The translations under genes were made by a program, and so were the position numbers. The notes below the pieces were generated by a model, which did no database searches, was not told the DNA's origin, and worked only from the letters and a program-made list of their open reading frames with translations. From Weissella koreensis KACC 15510 (GTDB lineage Bacteria; Bacillota; Bacilli; Lactobacillales; Lactobacillaceae): DNA of 64,000 nt. Where the stretch lies: NCBI RefSeq assembly GCF_000219805.1, contig NC_015759.1, positions 558,001 to 622,000 on the forward strand, read 5' to 3'. Every line of letters begins with the position of its first letter. The stretch's first letter is position 1. Shown here in pieces: positions 1-9,466 of the stretch.

Positions 1-711
1 CAATGCGAATTGAACGCCTTTTAAAGGATGTAATCTACCAATATATATTCCGAGAAATTCATCATCCTTAATCTTCAATTTATCCCTTAATGTCTTTACA
101 TCATTCGAAACTTTTTGTTTGAAAATCCCCGTATGAACTGTGTCAACAGCAACAGAATTTGGTAGATCAACCGTCTTTATCTGGTTTTTCAAAAAATTAC
201 TAATCGTAATAATATGATCATAACTACTTAAAATTTTTTCAGCCCAAATCGTCTTCTGATTAAAATTATCATTATGCAAATACAATATTTTTTCGGTATT
301 CTTTGGAATATAGGGAACTAGAGGTATAATCATCTGACCGTAATTAATGATAATTACTTTATCAAACCTCTCTTATTTTAAAAGTTCTTTAGTTCTTTTA
401 ATAATTTTTGGATATTCATTGAACCAAATATGACGATGCGATATTTTTTCAATAATTCGCCTCCCTATTTTAGTAGGCCAACGCATCACGTCATTAACTT
501 TATGATCTGGGGTTGTAAATATCACAGAAGTTGAGCTATATCGATCAGCCTCCATTTCTGCTTCTTTTGTATAGGATGAAACAATCGTTATATCATAATC
601 TTTATTTTCTTCATTATTATCTATGATCGTTTCAATAATTCCCTCAACACCACCACCCGATGTCGCCGGAACTGGTAATACACCGGAAGTAACAAATAAT
701 ATTTTCGTCAT
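1..711 (-). pseudogene. Family 4 glycosyltransferase interrupted by an in-frame stop, and cut by the window edge
   Basis: The first 112 codons (711 to 376) read as the N-terminus of a GT4/GT-B glycosyltransferase, with a glycine-rich loop in ATSGGGVEGI. A TAA codon lies at 373-375. Reading continues in exactly the same frame, with no further stop, for 124 codons to the window edge. That part holds further GT-B sequence, including an ITISNF stretch and IYIGRLHPLKG, the usual start of the nucleotide-sugar-binding domain. One point change from a sense codon explains this, so the gene is either a recent pseudogene or carries a sequencing error. It is the last eps gene visible, 4 bp after the acyltransferase gene. 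The substrate cannot be inferred, and restart at an internal ATG is possible but would lack the acceptor-side domain. Confidence 0.8.
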
Positions 712-715
712 AAGA

Positions 716-1678
716 TCACCTCAATAACCCACTAATTGCATCTGTCAAATTACGATAATTCAAGGGCTTAACAATGTAATTTGTAAATAAATATGCTACT
801 ACCAATAAAATAAAGAGATATGATAGAATCCCCCATATTCGATAGTTAACAATCACATTGCTAAATACCGGATTACTAAATCCAAATACCTCAAATAGAT
901 ACAACGCAAACGATAATTTAGCAATCTGCTTTAAACTTGCATAAAAAAAATCTAACCCGTTTATTTCACTTAAATTGTTTAGCAATTTCATACAACAAAT
1001 TGGCACAAAAACTACTAATATCGTCATGTTAATTGCTGGAGAAGATATCACAAAATCATAGGGTATCTTAATAAATCCAAATAGAATGAAACTACTTATA
1101 AAAGCTAAGATAATCGCTATAACATTAAAAAGTTTTTCATTGTTTCTTAAATCAAAAGCTACTACCCCTAAAACAAAAGAAAATGACGCACTAATATAGT
1201 GAGATACTCCAGCTAATATAAGGCCACAAATGAGCATAATAATCCATTTGATGAAAATATTTTCTATTAAATAATGCACAACATAAAACGCACAATACAT
1301 AAATATTATGAAAAACATATACCACATAGTTGGGTCTAGATCGCTTCTAAAACCCAAGATAAATAATTCTTTTAAATTCCCACCTTGATTCATATGCATA
1401 AAGATTGTGATAATTATTTTCAAAATTGTAGCGAATTCATATACGATGATTAAGCTTACAATTCGTATTAGCTGTGATAAATCAACTTGAAAATTAACCT
1501 TCTCTATAGATGCTTCTAATCCATAACCAGAAACAAATAGAAACATACCAACACCAATAGCTCCTGAATTCATAGTATATAAATTATCCATTCCTATTAA
1601 ATGCAGATAATGTCCACTAATAACTAAAATGATTGCAATAGCTTTACAATACGCCGTTGTCTGTTTATTAAAATTCAT
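716..1678 (-). CDS. Acyltransferase-3-type membrane protein of the eps operon
   Basis: This polytopic membrane protein of about 320 residues has roughly ten hydrophobic segments. Its N-terminus (KAIAIILVISGH, then FLFVSGYGLE) matches acyltransferase family 3 (OafA/WecH type), whose members O-acetylate extracellular or lipid-linked sugars. The histidine in ISGHYLH is at the position of the conserved family histidine. I prefer the ATG at 1678 because GGGAGA lies 7 nt upstream and overlaps the stop region of the preceding gene; an in-frame ATG at 1693 has no good ribosome site. It probably decorates the polysaccharide with an acyl group. The family is fairly certain, the substrate unknown. Confidence 0.72.
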   Translation of the reverse strand: MNFNKQTTAYCKAIAIILVISGHYLHLIGMDNLYTMNSGAIGVGMFLFVSGYGLEASIEKVNFQVDLSQLIRIVSLIIVYEFATILKIIITIFMHMNQGGNLKELFILGFRSDLDPTMWYMFFIIFMYCAFYVVHYLIENIFIKWIIMLICGLILAGVSHYISASFSFVLGVVAFDLRNNEKLFNVIAIILAFISSFILFGFIKIPYDFVISSPAINMTILVVFVPICCMKLLNNLSEINGLDFFYASLKQIAKLSFALYLFEVFGFSNPVFSNVIVNYRIWGILSYLFILLVVAYLFTNYIVKPLNYRNLTDAISGLLR

Positions 1679-1682
1679 AATA

Positions 1683-2750
1683 TTATCTCCCATTCAAATG
1701 GGTAGCTAATTTTTCGATTAACCTTTCGTTTACGACATTACTATCATAATTAGCTGCTGTATGAATCGCATTATTACTGAACTCGCTTCGCTCTTGTATA
1801 TTTAACCGATAAAATTTCATAATCTTTTTTTCTAAATCATCACAACTACCTGGTTTAAAAAGAAAACCGTTATGTCCATCAACTGTATACGTCTGAATTC
1901 CACCAAAATCACTACCAATTACCGGAATACCACATGCCATTGCTTCCAGTCCCACCAATCCCAAACTTTCTCCATCCCTAGTACTTGGAAATATAAATGC
2001 ATCCAAAGAATTATAAATTTCAACAAGTTCAGATTGACTCAACATTTTAATTTTTGTTACATAATCGTTCAATTTAAGATCATCAATCTTTTTAATAGCA
2101 TCGTTTTCTTGTGCACCGCCACCAACCATAATCAATCTGATATTAGGAATGTCTTTTTTAAGATTATGAACAGCCTCCAACAGAATATCCCACCCCTTAT
2201 CTTGATCAATACGACTCACATAACCAAGCGTAAATTCATCGGTATTTTTTCGCTTTTGATGTGGTTGAAATAAAGATAGATTAATCCCAGATGATGGAGA
2301 AACATATGTTGGTACATCTCCATACTTATCAACCACCACTTTTTGAAAATACGTTGATGGAACAACCGTTAGATCAGCTCTATGAACTAACATTCTAGTA
2401 AGAAAATTCGTTCTTTCTTCTAATTTTTTTTCAGGAGTTACATCACTACCATGCACATTTACAATGAGCGGTGTTTTTTTATTAAATAATTTACCCAATA
2501 AAACCGGTGGAGCGTTATAACCTGCATAATGTACATATATCAAATCAAAATTTCCAAAAATATAATTTTTTGTAATCAACCAATAAAAATGAAGATATCC
2601 AAATAACTTTGCTTTTTTGGATTCTTTTTTAGTGATCGCAATAACCTTTGTTTCATAGGAATTAGATAATTCATCAACAAAATTTTTTACAAATACCCCA
2701 TAATTGGGATATTTATCTGATGGATACATATTAGATATGACTAGTATCAT
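1683..2750 (-). CDS. Family 4 glycosyltransferase (eps)
   Basis: The 355-residue protein has the two-domain GT-B layout. The N-terminal domain includes YGVFVKNFVDEL and VNVHGSDV, and the C-terminal domain holds GYVSRIDQDKG and the retaining-transferase E-x7-E region (DGESLGLVGLEAMACG followed by PVIGSDFGG). Length is normal for GT4. It starts 4 bp inside the preceding gene, a coupling seen throughout this operon. It should add one sugar to the lipid-linked repeat unit on the cytoplasmic face of the membrane. The sugar donor and acceptor cannot be read from sequence. Confidence 0.88.
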   Translation of the reverse strand: MILVISNMYPSDKYPNYGVFVKNFVDELSNSYETKVIAITKKESKKAKLFGYLHFYWLITKNYIFGNFDLIYVHYAGYNAPPVLLGKLFNKKTPLIVNVHGSDVTPEKKLEERTNFLTRMLVHRADLTVVPSTYFQKVVVDKYGDVPTYVSPSSGINLSLFQPHQKRKNTDEFTLGYVSRIDQDKGWDILLEAVHNLKKDIPNIRLIMVGGGAQENDAIKKIDDLKLNDYVTKIKMLSQSELVEIYNSLDAFIFPSTRDGESLGLVGLEAMACGIPVIGSDFGGIQTYTVDGHNGFLFKPGSCDDLEKKIMKFYRLNIQERSEFSNNAIHTAANYDSNVVNERLIEKLATHLNGR

Positions 2751-3304
2751 AAAAATCGCCTTTTCTTTGTATTAAATAAAACCGGTGCAAGATAATCTAA
2801 TGAATAAGCATTTTCGGCTTCTCTAATCTTCATTAACCTATCTCTTTTGAGAGTATTCATATCCATTAATGCAATAAGCTTCTTCTGTTTATTCAAAATA
2901 AAAGGCTCTGTTTCAAAAATATTCTTTCTATATCTAATTAGAACAACATCAAAATTTTTAAACGAAAGCTGATTTTTCTCACCTGATATCAATAGCTTAA
3001 TGAAATCTGAATATTTTGCCTCAATTTTATCTGCATTTACATACTGTATTTTAGAATTATCGAAAGTAACATCTGATAAATATCGTTTTTGTCTTGCTTG
3101 ATAATCGACATCTATTAATAAAATAGAATCTAGTTTTTTTGATAGACTTATAGCCAATTGACCCACAAATAAATCATATTCATCGCTTTCTTCAACTGGA
3201 ACAATTCCAATAACATTATCTTGCACTTGATATGGGATACCCGTATCAGCGATAAATTGATTAACTAACTGATCAACATTTTTAGAAAAATTATTTTCAA
3301 TCAT
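2747..3304 (-). CDS. CpsD/BY-kinase-like protein without Walker A (probable pseudo-kinase)
   Basis: The 185-residue protein follows the order of a CpsD-type tyrosine autokinase/MinD-like ATPase: a first strand (VIGIVPVEE), a helix (GQLAISLSKKL), a Walker A'-like strand (ILLIDVDY), then FDVVLIRY where family members have a Walker B IIIDTPP. The first strand is followed by ESDEYDLF instead of a glycine-lysine P-loop, and the Walker B aspartate-proline pair is also lost. No C-terminal tyrosine cluster is present. I infer a catalytically dead partner of the chain-length regulator at 7379. ATG 3304 is chosen because GGTGG lies 5 nt upstream; GTG 3313 is an alternative. The fold assignment rests on pattern, not on a search. 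Confidence 0.6.
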   Translation of the reverse strand: MIENNFSKNVDQLVNQFIADTGIPYQVQDNVIGIVPVEESDEYDLFVGQLAISLSKKLDSILLIDVDYQARQKRYLSDVTFDNSKIQYVNADKIEAKYSDFIKLLISGEKNQLSFKNFDVVLIRYRKNIFETEPFILNKQKKLIALMDMNTLKRDRLMKIREAENAYSLDYLAPVLFNTKKRRFL

Positions 3305-4064
3305 GGTTTCCACCTAGCAGCTTCTCTCGTAGTACTAATAAAATAAATTTAATATTGCCAAAAAGATAACGCCTAAATAATCTTTTGGGTTCTTGTGATA
3401 ATCTATAAAGCCATTCTAAATTATGATTTTGATACCACATTGGTGCTCGATTAATATTACCTGATAGGACATCAAAGCTCCCCCCAACACCCATAAAAAT
3501 AGAATTAACTGAATCTTTCATTAAATAATCAATTAAATATTCTTTTATTGGAGATGTTATTCCAATAAATATAATATCTGGTTGCTTTTTCCTTAGTTCT
3601 TCACTAACGGCCGGCCAATCTGCTTCCGTAAAATAACCATTTCGATAACCGGCAACATTTAACTTAGGATAATCACTATGGAAATTACTTAACATCTTTT
3701 CTACAACCTCTTGTTTGGATCCCAAAAAATAAACTGAGTAATTCTTTTTTTCTGAAATATCCAATAAGCTTTGCATTAAATCAATTCCAGCAACACGTTC
3801 TGGAAGAGGATGTTTCAATATCTTAGAGGCAATTACTAATGATGCCCCGTCAGCATTAATAATCTCAGCATTCTTTATAATATCGTCATATTTATCATCG
3901 ATACCCAAACCATTAATCTTATCTGCATTGACTCCCAGCAAATGAGTCGGTTTTTTATCACGAATCTTTTGCTCCACTAGAGAAACCGTTTCTTGCAAAG
4001 TTAACGGATCAACTCCAACTCCAAATAAAACTTCTCGTTTCAATTTATGCGTTCTCTCTTTCAT
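3297..4064 (-). CDS. WecG/TagA/CpsF-family glycosyltransferase (GT26)
   Basis: The 255-residue protein carries the family signatures VNADKINGL, INADGASLV and PERVAGIDLM near residues 40-95, then SVYFLGSK, with IIFIGITSP and FMGVGGSFDVLSG in the C-terminal half. GT26 enzymes transfer N-acetylmannosamine or a related sugar from its UDP form to undecaprenyl-diphosphate-linked GlcNAc. The donor would come from the epimerase gene at 10388. The start overlaps the flippase stop by 4 bp (ATGA). Here it more likely builds the eps repeat unit than wall teichoic acid, since it is inside the eps operon, but a teichoic linkage role cannot be excluded. Confidence 0.87.
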   Translation of the reverse strand: MKERTHKLKREVLFGVGVDPLTLQETVSLVEQKIRDKKPTHLLGVNADKINGLGIDDKYDDIIKNAEIINADGASLVIASKILKHPLPERVAGIDLMQSLLDISEKKNYSVYFLGSKQEVVEKMLSNFHSDYPKLNVAGYRNGYFTEADWPAVSEELRKKQPDIIFIGITSPIKEYLIDYLMKDSVNSIFMGVGGSFDVLSGNINRAPMWYQNHNLEWLYRLSQEPKRLFRRYLFGNIKFILLVLREKLLGGNHD

Positions 4065-5509
4065 TTGAATACCTTTTTACCCCAAATCTGATTAATATAA
4101 TTTAAAGACGTCGGTTTTAGCAAAAATAATAAAATAACATAAACAATCATCGCGACAATTATTTTTAAAATAAGACTGACAATCGTGTTAGGCCATATAT
4201 CATTAAGCAACACCAGTATTCCTAACATCACCAAACTAGATAATAAATACTTAGGAACATTTACAAACCAAATTTTAACGTTCATTTTTTTCCTTACACT
4301 ATTCAACTGAATAATAAAAACCACAAATTCTGTTAAAACAGCTGTTATACAAGCACCATACAATCCAAACTTAGATATTAAAATAAAATTCATTGGAACA
4401 TTAAATATAGCTCCACATATTAACGATTTTATATATGTTTTCATTTGATTGGTTGCCACCAAATACTGATCCGCAGTTACACTTGACCATGCAATAAATA
4501 TAATTTCAAAAACAACGATTTGCATCACTTTATCAATCCCATTAAAAGCCGGCCCAAAGAAGAAGCCAGAAAAAGGTTTTGCTATCCCAATAATTCCAAA
4601 TAACATGGGCAATGTGGCAGCCGATATGATATCAAACGTAATTTTCAAATACTCAGGTATTTTCTTACCATCGCCTGACGAGTAAATGTTAGCCATTTTA
4701 GGCATGACTACTGTACTAATAGATGTAATCACAACTAATAAAATCCGTATAACTTTATCAGCGCTTTCAAAATAACCTAACGCATTAACCGAATCGACTA
4801 TTCCTAAAAAAGTTCTACCTGAAAATAAAAATATTTGAATCGCAATTTGAGGCAAAAAAAAGCTCATTGTTGCCTTAATATGCTGTTTATAATTCAAATC
4901 CTTAAAATTAAATCTAGAAACTTTAATATATTTGCTAATTGTTGGCCAAATAATAATATTTCCAAATAATGTAGACAACATCAAGATTAGAACGTACATT
5001 AACAAATCATGCTTGTTCTTCACTAACAGTAAAATTAACCCTACTGAAACCAACTTTACAAAAACATTCCGTAAAAAAATGCTTTTAAAATTTTCCACAC
5101 CCATGAACAACCAGGATATATCAAAAAACGTGGCTACAATAGCAATACCTTGAGTAATAAATAGTGACTTATATGATCCACCAAATAAAAATACAAATCC
5201 TAAATATATTGTCCCGACAATGAAAACTAATAAGAACCTTAAAATTTGGATCTCAAAGAAAAATTTGGATAATTTTTCTTCATCATCCCTAATATAGGCA
5301 ACTGTTCGATTTCCGTATAGATTAATACCCAGATTGGCAATCAATAGAAAATAGGACATCACAGCATTTGTATATGCATTTGCTCCTACTCCTACAACAC
5401 CGATTGTCCTAGATATATACGGAATCGTTATTAAAGGTAAAAAGATCGTTAAAAGTTGATATGACATATTGTACAAATAGTTTTTTATAATTTTCATCCT
5501 ATTATTCAT
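4061..5509 (-). CDS. Wzx-type polysaccharide flippase (MOP superfamily)
   Basis: The 482-residue protein is almost entirely hydrophobic with about 12-14 predicted membrane segments. It begins with the [19 protein letters not shown] stretch typical of Wzx/RfbX repeat-unit translocases. Length is normal. It should flip the undecaprenyl-linked repeat unit to the outer face of the membrane for the Wzy polymerase at 6050. The ATG at 5509 has AGGA about 8 nt upstream and overlaps the acetyltransferase stop by 8 bp. Confidence 0.9.
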   Translation of the reverse strand: MNNRMKIIKNYLYNMSYQLLTIFLPLITIPYISRTIGVVGVGANAYTNAVMSYFLLIANLGINLYGNRTVAYIRDDEEKLSKFFFEIQILRFLLVFIVGTIYLGFVFLFGGSYKSLFITQGIAIVATFFDISWLFMGVENFKSIFLRNVFVKLVSVGLILLLVKNKHDLLMYVLILMLSTLFGNIIIWPTISKYIKVSRFNFKDLNYKQHIKATMSFFLPQIAIQIFLFSGRTFLGIVDSVNALGYFESADKVIRILLVVITSISTVVMPKMANIYSSGDGKKIPEYLKITFDIISAATLPMLFGIIGIAKPFSGFFFGPAFNGIDKVMQIVVFEIIFIAWSSVTADQYLVATNQMKTYIKSLICGAIFNVPMNFILISKFGLYGACITAVLTEFVVFIIQLNSVRKKMNVKIWFVNVPKYLLSSLVMLGILVLLNDIWPNTIVSLILKIIVAMIVYVILLFLLKPTSLNYINQIWGKKVFK

Positions 5510-6053
5510 TTAATACATCCTGATCACTTTCTTTACGATATTTAATCACTTTAGCTGGATTTCCACCAATGATCGCATATGCCGGGTATTCCTTGCCTAC
5601 AACTATAGAACCAGCTGCGACTATGACCCCTGGATTTAATTTAGCACCCGGTAAAATAATACTTCTTGCCCCAATCCAGACATCGTCCCCAATATAAACA
5701 GCTTTCTTATTTACTCCTCCTTCAATTAATAACTTATTCTGTCCTACGATATTATGATTTTGTGTCAAAATTAAAACTTCCGGCCCCATCATTACATTTG
5801 ATCCAATTTTAATTTTAGCTGCAGCAATAATTTGACTACGATCACCAATACTAGAATTATCACTAATTGATATGTTTTTCATGTAAGATATCTTCGTTTT
5901 GGGCCTAATCGAGACATTTTCTCCCACATTATCAAATAATTTTCTAGCATAAAAATTTTTAATTCCTCTAAAACAACGTTCAATTCGACTAAGTCTATAA
6001 GGAACTTGAATGTTATTTAAAAAAATATATATTATTGCTGAAAAACATTTCAT
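5502..6053 (-). CDS. Left-handed beta-helix (hexapeptide) acetyltransferase (eps)
   Basis: The 183-residue protein has hexapeptide repeats from about residue 55 onward ([49 protein letters not shown]) ending in [11 protein letters not shown], as in the WcaF/NodL/maltose-acetyltransferase group. The LTQNHN stretch contains the histidine that is usually catalytic. The enzyme would transfer acetyl from acetyl-CoA to a sugar hydroxyl of the repeat unit. It overlaps the polymerase gene by 4 bp. The exact acceptor is unknown. Confidence 0.87.
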   Translation of the reverse strand: MKCFSAIIYIFLNNIQVPYRLSRIERCFRGIKNFYARKLFDNVGENVSIRPKTKISYMKNISISDNSSIGDRSQIIAAAKIKIGSNVMMGPEVLILTQNHNIVGQNKLLIEGGVNKKAVYIGDDVWIGARSIILPGAKLNPGVIVAAGSIVVGKEYPAYAIIGGNPAKVIKYRKESDQDVLNE

Positions 6054-7339
6054 TCCAATGCCTCCTTTCCTTTTGAATCATCAATAACAAAATAGGCATA
6101 TGCAATAGCTAAAATGCTACTTGACATTGCATTAACGAACACATGGCCACCAAACATGCTATAAACAAACATAGTCACCAGCATCCAACTAACACTATCT
6201 TTTGATCTATTCCAGAAATTTTTAAAACTTTCTTTGAAATAATTTATATACACTAAACAGCCAATCAGACCATAACTAAAATAAAAATCAAAAATATCCA
6301 TTTCAGTAACGACCCGTCTCATCAAAACATTTTGTGGATTTGAATAATATCCAGTACCCAAAAAATGTATAAAGAAAAAATTACCAGATTGGATCATTTC
6401 ATTGAAATTATCTCGTACAAAGTTTGATCGATTACTTGTAATAAATTGGACAATATTACCATCCATTTGTTGATAAAAATACATTCCTCGCGACACCAAT
6501 CCATTTACCGAATTAGAAAGTGTTGGTATAATCGATGGCCATGCCAAAATCATAATAACTACAATGGTTATCAAAATATTTTTCTTAACTTTTGTTGATA
6601 CTTTATGATCTACAAGAGATCTTAAAATCAAAAAAGTAGGATAAACGATTCCGAAAATCATTCCAGTTTTCGTAGCAGTTAACAATAGAGAAATTAATAC
6701 CGCAAGAAATAAAAATCCATTTACAATGATATTTCTACGATTTGCTATTTTGATATAGCTAAGAACTTCTTCGCCTAAAAACACCAATAATCCCATTAAT
6801 ATAGCTGATAACGAGTTGACTTCCACAAAGTAGCCTTTAAATCCAATACCTTCTTTAGCCGATAACAAACCACTACCTTGAACATCATAAGTAGCCAAAC
6901 CACTTCCCATAAGAAATGGGATGAACATCATCAACGCATATAAAAAACTAATAATTGTAAGATACACTTTAATATCTTTCTGACTAATCAGACCTAAAAG
7001 ATTAGCTTTATAAAAATATGCAAAGTATAGAAAAGACAACATAATTCTAGATAATGATTTTAAATCACTCAAAAAGGGAACTGATGAATGATAAATAACT
7101 AACATCTGCAATACAGCTATAGTCAAATAAGTAAGCAAAACACCTATCATTTCAAACGTCTGCATGTATACAACATCACTAGACACAAACAAAAATAAAA
7201 GCACCACAAAAATCATTAAAATTCTATATACATCTGATACATGATGTCCTAAAAACACTCCATTTAAGTTCTCAATAATGGGCATTATACAAAATAATAC
7301 CCCAATTATATAGACCATTTTTTTGTCATTTTGCATCAA
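6050..7339 (-). CDS. Wzy-like O-antigen/capsule polymerase
   Basis: The 429-residue protein has about eleven membrane segments and one long hydrophilic loop (about residues 275-335). This is the topology of Wzy/O-antigen ligase-type polymerases, which are recognised by shape rather than strong motifs. It lies between the chain-length regulator and the acetyltransferase, where a polymerase is expected, and no other candidate exists in the operon. It would join flipped repeat units on the outer membrane face. Most of the assignment rests on topology and context. Confidence 0.75.
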   Translation of the reverse strand: MMQNDKKMVYIIGVLFCIMPIIENLNGVFLGHHVSDVYRILMIFVVLLFLFVSSDVVYMQTFEMIGVLLTYLTIAVLQMLVIYHSSVPFLSDLKSLSRIMLSFLYFAYFYKANLLGLISQKDIKVYLTIISFLYALMMFIPFLMGSGLATYDVQGSGLLSAKEGIGFKGYFVEVNSLSAILMGLLVFLGEEVLSYIKIANRRNIIVNGFLFLAVLISLLLTATKTGMIFGIVYPTFLILRSLVDHKVSTKVKKNILITIVVIMILAWPSIIPTLSNSVNGLVSRGMYFYQQMDGNIVQFITSNRSNFVRDNFNEMIQSGNFFFIHFLGTGYYSNPQNVLMRRVVTEMDIFDFYFSYGLIGCLVYINYFKESFKNFWNRSKDSVSWMLVTMFVYSMFGGHVFVNAMSSSILAIAYAYFVIDDSKGKEALE

Positions 7340-7378
7340 TAATATCCTTACTAATCATTTACGCCGAATTTTAGAATT

Positions 7379-8029
7379 TCAATTAAACTGATATAGCCTT
7401 TTAGTTCTCAAAATATCCGCCACTTGTTCAGGGAAAAACAATTTATTCCTCTTAAAAATAATTCGAACAATTATAAGGAAGTAAAAAACAAAAAATATCG
7501 TACTAGTTATCAGCATTAATTGCATTTTATTTATATTTCCTATTCGATAGGCTTGATCAGTTCCATTCAAAAGCTTACTTTTATTAGTCGTAATTAACTT
7601 TGGCAACTCATCTTGCGCCACTAACCCAAAAGCATTCACTATCTTAATGCTTTCATTTTTTGAATTATCTGCAACTTGAATCGTTACGATTTGAGAATCA
7701 GTATCTGTTAAAATTGTCAATTCTTTCTGAAGATCATGTGTACTACGATTAATATTGCTACGCTTGAGATTATTATGGACTTTGTCCAAAATGATCTCAT
7801 TTGTTAACAATTCTTTATACGTACTGACATATTTAAGATCCATTTGTGCATCATTAGTTTTTGGTGAAATAATCACCTGATTTGTCGCAATATATTGACT
7901 TGGTGAAATTTTTTCAACTATAAAAGTAGTAATTCCTCCTGAAATGATAGCTAACAATAATATATATACACTGTATTTTTTTAAAATAATTTTCAGGACA
8001 CTTGTACCTAACTTTTCCATATTTACCAT
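7379..8029 (-). CDS. CpsC/Wzz-type chain-length regulator (polysaccharide co-polymerase)
   Basis: The 216-residue protein has a membrane segment near each end (about residues 20-40 and 170-190) and an extracellular coiled region between, the standard polysaccharide co-polymerase layout. YIATNQVIISPKTND after the first segment resembles the Wzz domain. Such proteins set chain length together with the polymerase and, in Gram-positives, activate a CpsD tyrosine kinase. The only CpsD-like protein here (2747) lacks an ATP site. It starts 2 bp after the sugar transferase gene. Confidence 0.82.
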   Translation of the reverse strand: MVNMEKLGTSVLKIILKKYSVYILLLAIISGGITTFIVEKISPSQYIATNQVIISPKTNDAQMDLKYVSTYKELLTNEIILDKVHNNLKRSNINRSTHDLQKELTILTDTDSQIVTIQVADNSKNESIKIVNAFGLVAQDELPKLITTNKSKLLNGTDQAYRIGNINKMQLMLITSTIFFVFYFLIIVRIIFKRNKLFFPEQVADILRTKRLYQFN

Positions 8030-8031
8030 TT

Positions 8032-8667
8032 CTAATATGCCCCTCTTGGTCTAATCATTTGAACAATTGTTTTCAAGACGATCATAAGATCTAATCCAAA
8101 ACTTCTTTGTGTAATATACTTAAAATCTAATTCAATCATTTCATCAAAACTCAATTCATTTCTTCCGCTAACTTGCCACAATCCTGAACATCCTGGCTTA
8201 ACCCTAAGACGTTTTTTTTCACGCGATGAGTATTTTAGTACCTCATTTGGCAAAGGCGGACGAGGGCCAACCAAACTCATATCTCCAATCAAAACATTCA
8301 CTAATTGGGGCAACTCATCTAAACTAGTTCTTCTTAAAAATTTGCCCACAGTTGTTACTCGCGGGTCATTTTTCATCTTAAACATGGCGCCCTTAACTTC
8401 ATTCTTATCTTTTAGCTTTACTAGTTCTTTCTCCGCATCAACCTTCATGGATCTGAATTTATACATTTTAAATACGTTTCCATTTTTTCCAACTCTCATT
8501 TGTGAAAAAAATATATATCCTTTGGGGTCTTCAAATTTAATTGCTACCATAATAATCAAAAAGATAGGCGACAACACCAGCAATCCCAAGGTTGAGCATA
8601 CAAGATCAAAACAACGCTTCTCAATTAAATATGCCCAATGATCCTTATCATTTCCCTCAATATACAT
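8032..8667 (-). CDS. Undecaprenyl-phosphate sugar-1-phosphate transferase (priming enzyme)
   Basis: This protein of about 211 residues is the catalytic core of the bacterial sugar transferase family (PglC/WbaP C-terminal domain). One membrane segment follows KRCFDLVCSTLGLLVLSP. Then come FFSQMRVGKNG, MYKFRSM, FLRRTSLDELPQL, GDMSLVGPRPP and GCSGLWQVSGRN. The DE pair in SLDELPQ is the catalytic acidic site of the family. It starts the repeat unit by putting a sugar phosphate on undecaprenyl phosphate. The ATG at 8667 is chosen (AGG 6 nt upstream); an ATG at 8685 has no spaced ribosome site. Confidence 0.92.
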   Translation of the reverse strand: MYIEGNDKDHWAYLIEKRCFDLVCSTLGLLVLSPIFLIIMVAIKFEDPKGYIFFSQMRVGKNGNVFKMYKFRSMKVDAEKELVKLKDKNEVKGAMFKMKNDPRVTTVGKFLRRTSLDELPQLVNVLIGDMSLVGPRPPLPNEVLKYSSREKKRLRVKPGCSGLWQVSGRNELSFDEMIELDFKYITQRSFGLDLMIVLKTIVQMIRPRGAY

Positions 8668-8674
8668 GGTCGAC

Positions 8675-9295
8675 CTATCCCTCATCTTTCAAAGGCAGGT
8701 AACGTTTAGACTTTCCAAACGAATAAATTCCCGAAAAACGATTTTTTTCACCATCCTGTGTATTAAAATCAGCATGGTTCATCTGGTTAAAATTAATTTT
8801 ATAGGATACCGTGATAAAACTTTGATTCATCACCAAATCGAACAATCTATTATGATCAAGAGTCATGATCAACCAAGTTTTAGGATTTTTATCATTCCAC
8901 ATCATACCGCTAACTAATTCATGTTTATCATATAGACCACTTGCATAGATCTTGCCAATATCTGAAATCCCTAATAGTTCAGTATTGGGCCTTCCAAACT
9001 GTTTATAGATCTCAACGTCATTCAATTCTTTTTTTTGACTAGGCAAGGCCACCTTGTCTTTAGCCAAAATCCACCAAGGAAATTGTCCGGATGTATTCGG
9101 ACTTACTACCCTATTGTCAATCATTAAATCTGGCTCATTAATTTTCTTATCAAACAAAAAAACATGAAATTCAACTAAAGAAAAAGCATCATTAATCTCA
9201 GTTTTTTCGAATTTAAAGTTAATTGATTGACTTTCCCCATAAGCACTAGAAATTAAAATCCGTTGTTCTTTTTTTCTTAAGCCTACAATATTCAT
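8675..9295 (-). CDS. Unrecognised protein, first gene of the eps operon
   Basis: I do not recognise this 206-residue protein. It is soluble-looking, without signal peptide or membrane segment, rich in aromatic, Asn and Asp residues, with the pieces GQFPWWILAKD, GIYSFGKSKRYLP and MTLDHNRLFDLVM. The ATG at 9295 is preferred because GGGGGTG lies 9 nt upstream; an in-frame GTG at 9307 overlaps that ribosome site. It is the first gene downstream of the putative invertible promoter and the priming transferase gene follows at once. Position suggests a regulatory or adaptor role in eps synthesis, but nothing in the sequence shows this. Confidence 0.7.
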   Translation of the reverse strand: MNIVGLRKKEQRILISSAYGESQSINFKFEKTEINDAFSLVEFHVFLFDKKINEPDLMIDNRVVSPNTSGQFPWWILAKDKVALPSQKKELNDVEIYKQFGRPNTELLGISDIGKIYASGLYDKHELVSGMMWNDKNPKTWLIMTLDHNRLFDLVMNQSFITVSYKINFNQMNHADFNTQDGEKNRFSGIYSFGKSKRYLPLKDEG

Positions 9296-9320
9296 ACTAA
9301 AAAACACCCCCGCAATCCAA

Positions 9321-9348
9321 CATCTACAAAATGTTCATTTTATAGATG
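9321..9348 (-). repeat. Left recombination site of the predicted inversion
   Basis: The left arm (9321-9333, catctacaaaatg) and right arm (9336-9348, cattttatagatg) are inverted copies with one mismatch around TT at 9334-9335. Its orientation is opposite to the right site. It lies 26 bp upstream of the start codon of the first eps gene. Confidence 0.75.
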
Positions 9349-9400
9349 TGCTATTTTGAGTAAAAAAATATTTTTCACAAATACAAAAATATATTTATAA

Positions 9401-9431
9401 ATTATAATTGTAAACGTATTGTATTTTTCAA
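9401..9431 (-). promoter_or_regulatory. Candidate weaker promoter now pointing towards the eps operon
   Basis: On the minus strand TTGAAA (9431-9426) and TATAAT (9406-9401) are separated by 19 bp, a longer spacer than optimal. It would give a leader of about 100 nt running through the left palindromic site. If active it would give basal eps expression in the present orientation. Confidence 0.35.
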
Positions 9432-9435
9432 GTAC

Positions 9436-9464
9436 TTGCAGATAGCTATTTCATGGTGTAGAAT
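9436..9464 (+). promoter_or_regulatory. Best promoter in the invertible segment, now pointing away from the eps operon
   Basis: TTGCAG (9436-9441) and TAGAAT (9459-9464) are separated by exactly 17 bp. In the present orientation transcription would start near 9471, cross the right site and end at the terminator at 9515-9557. After inversion the -10 box would lie at 9356-9351 on the minus strand, with a start point about 50 nt upstream of the first eps start codon. Confidence 0.5.
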
Positions 9465-9466
9465 AT

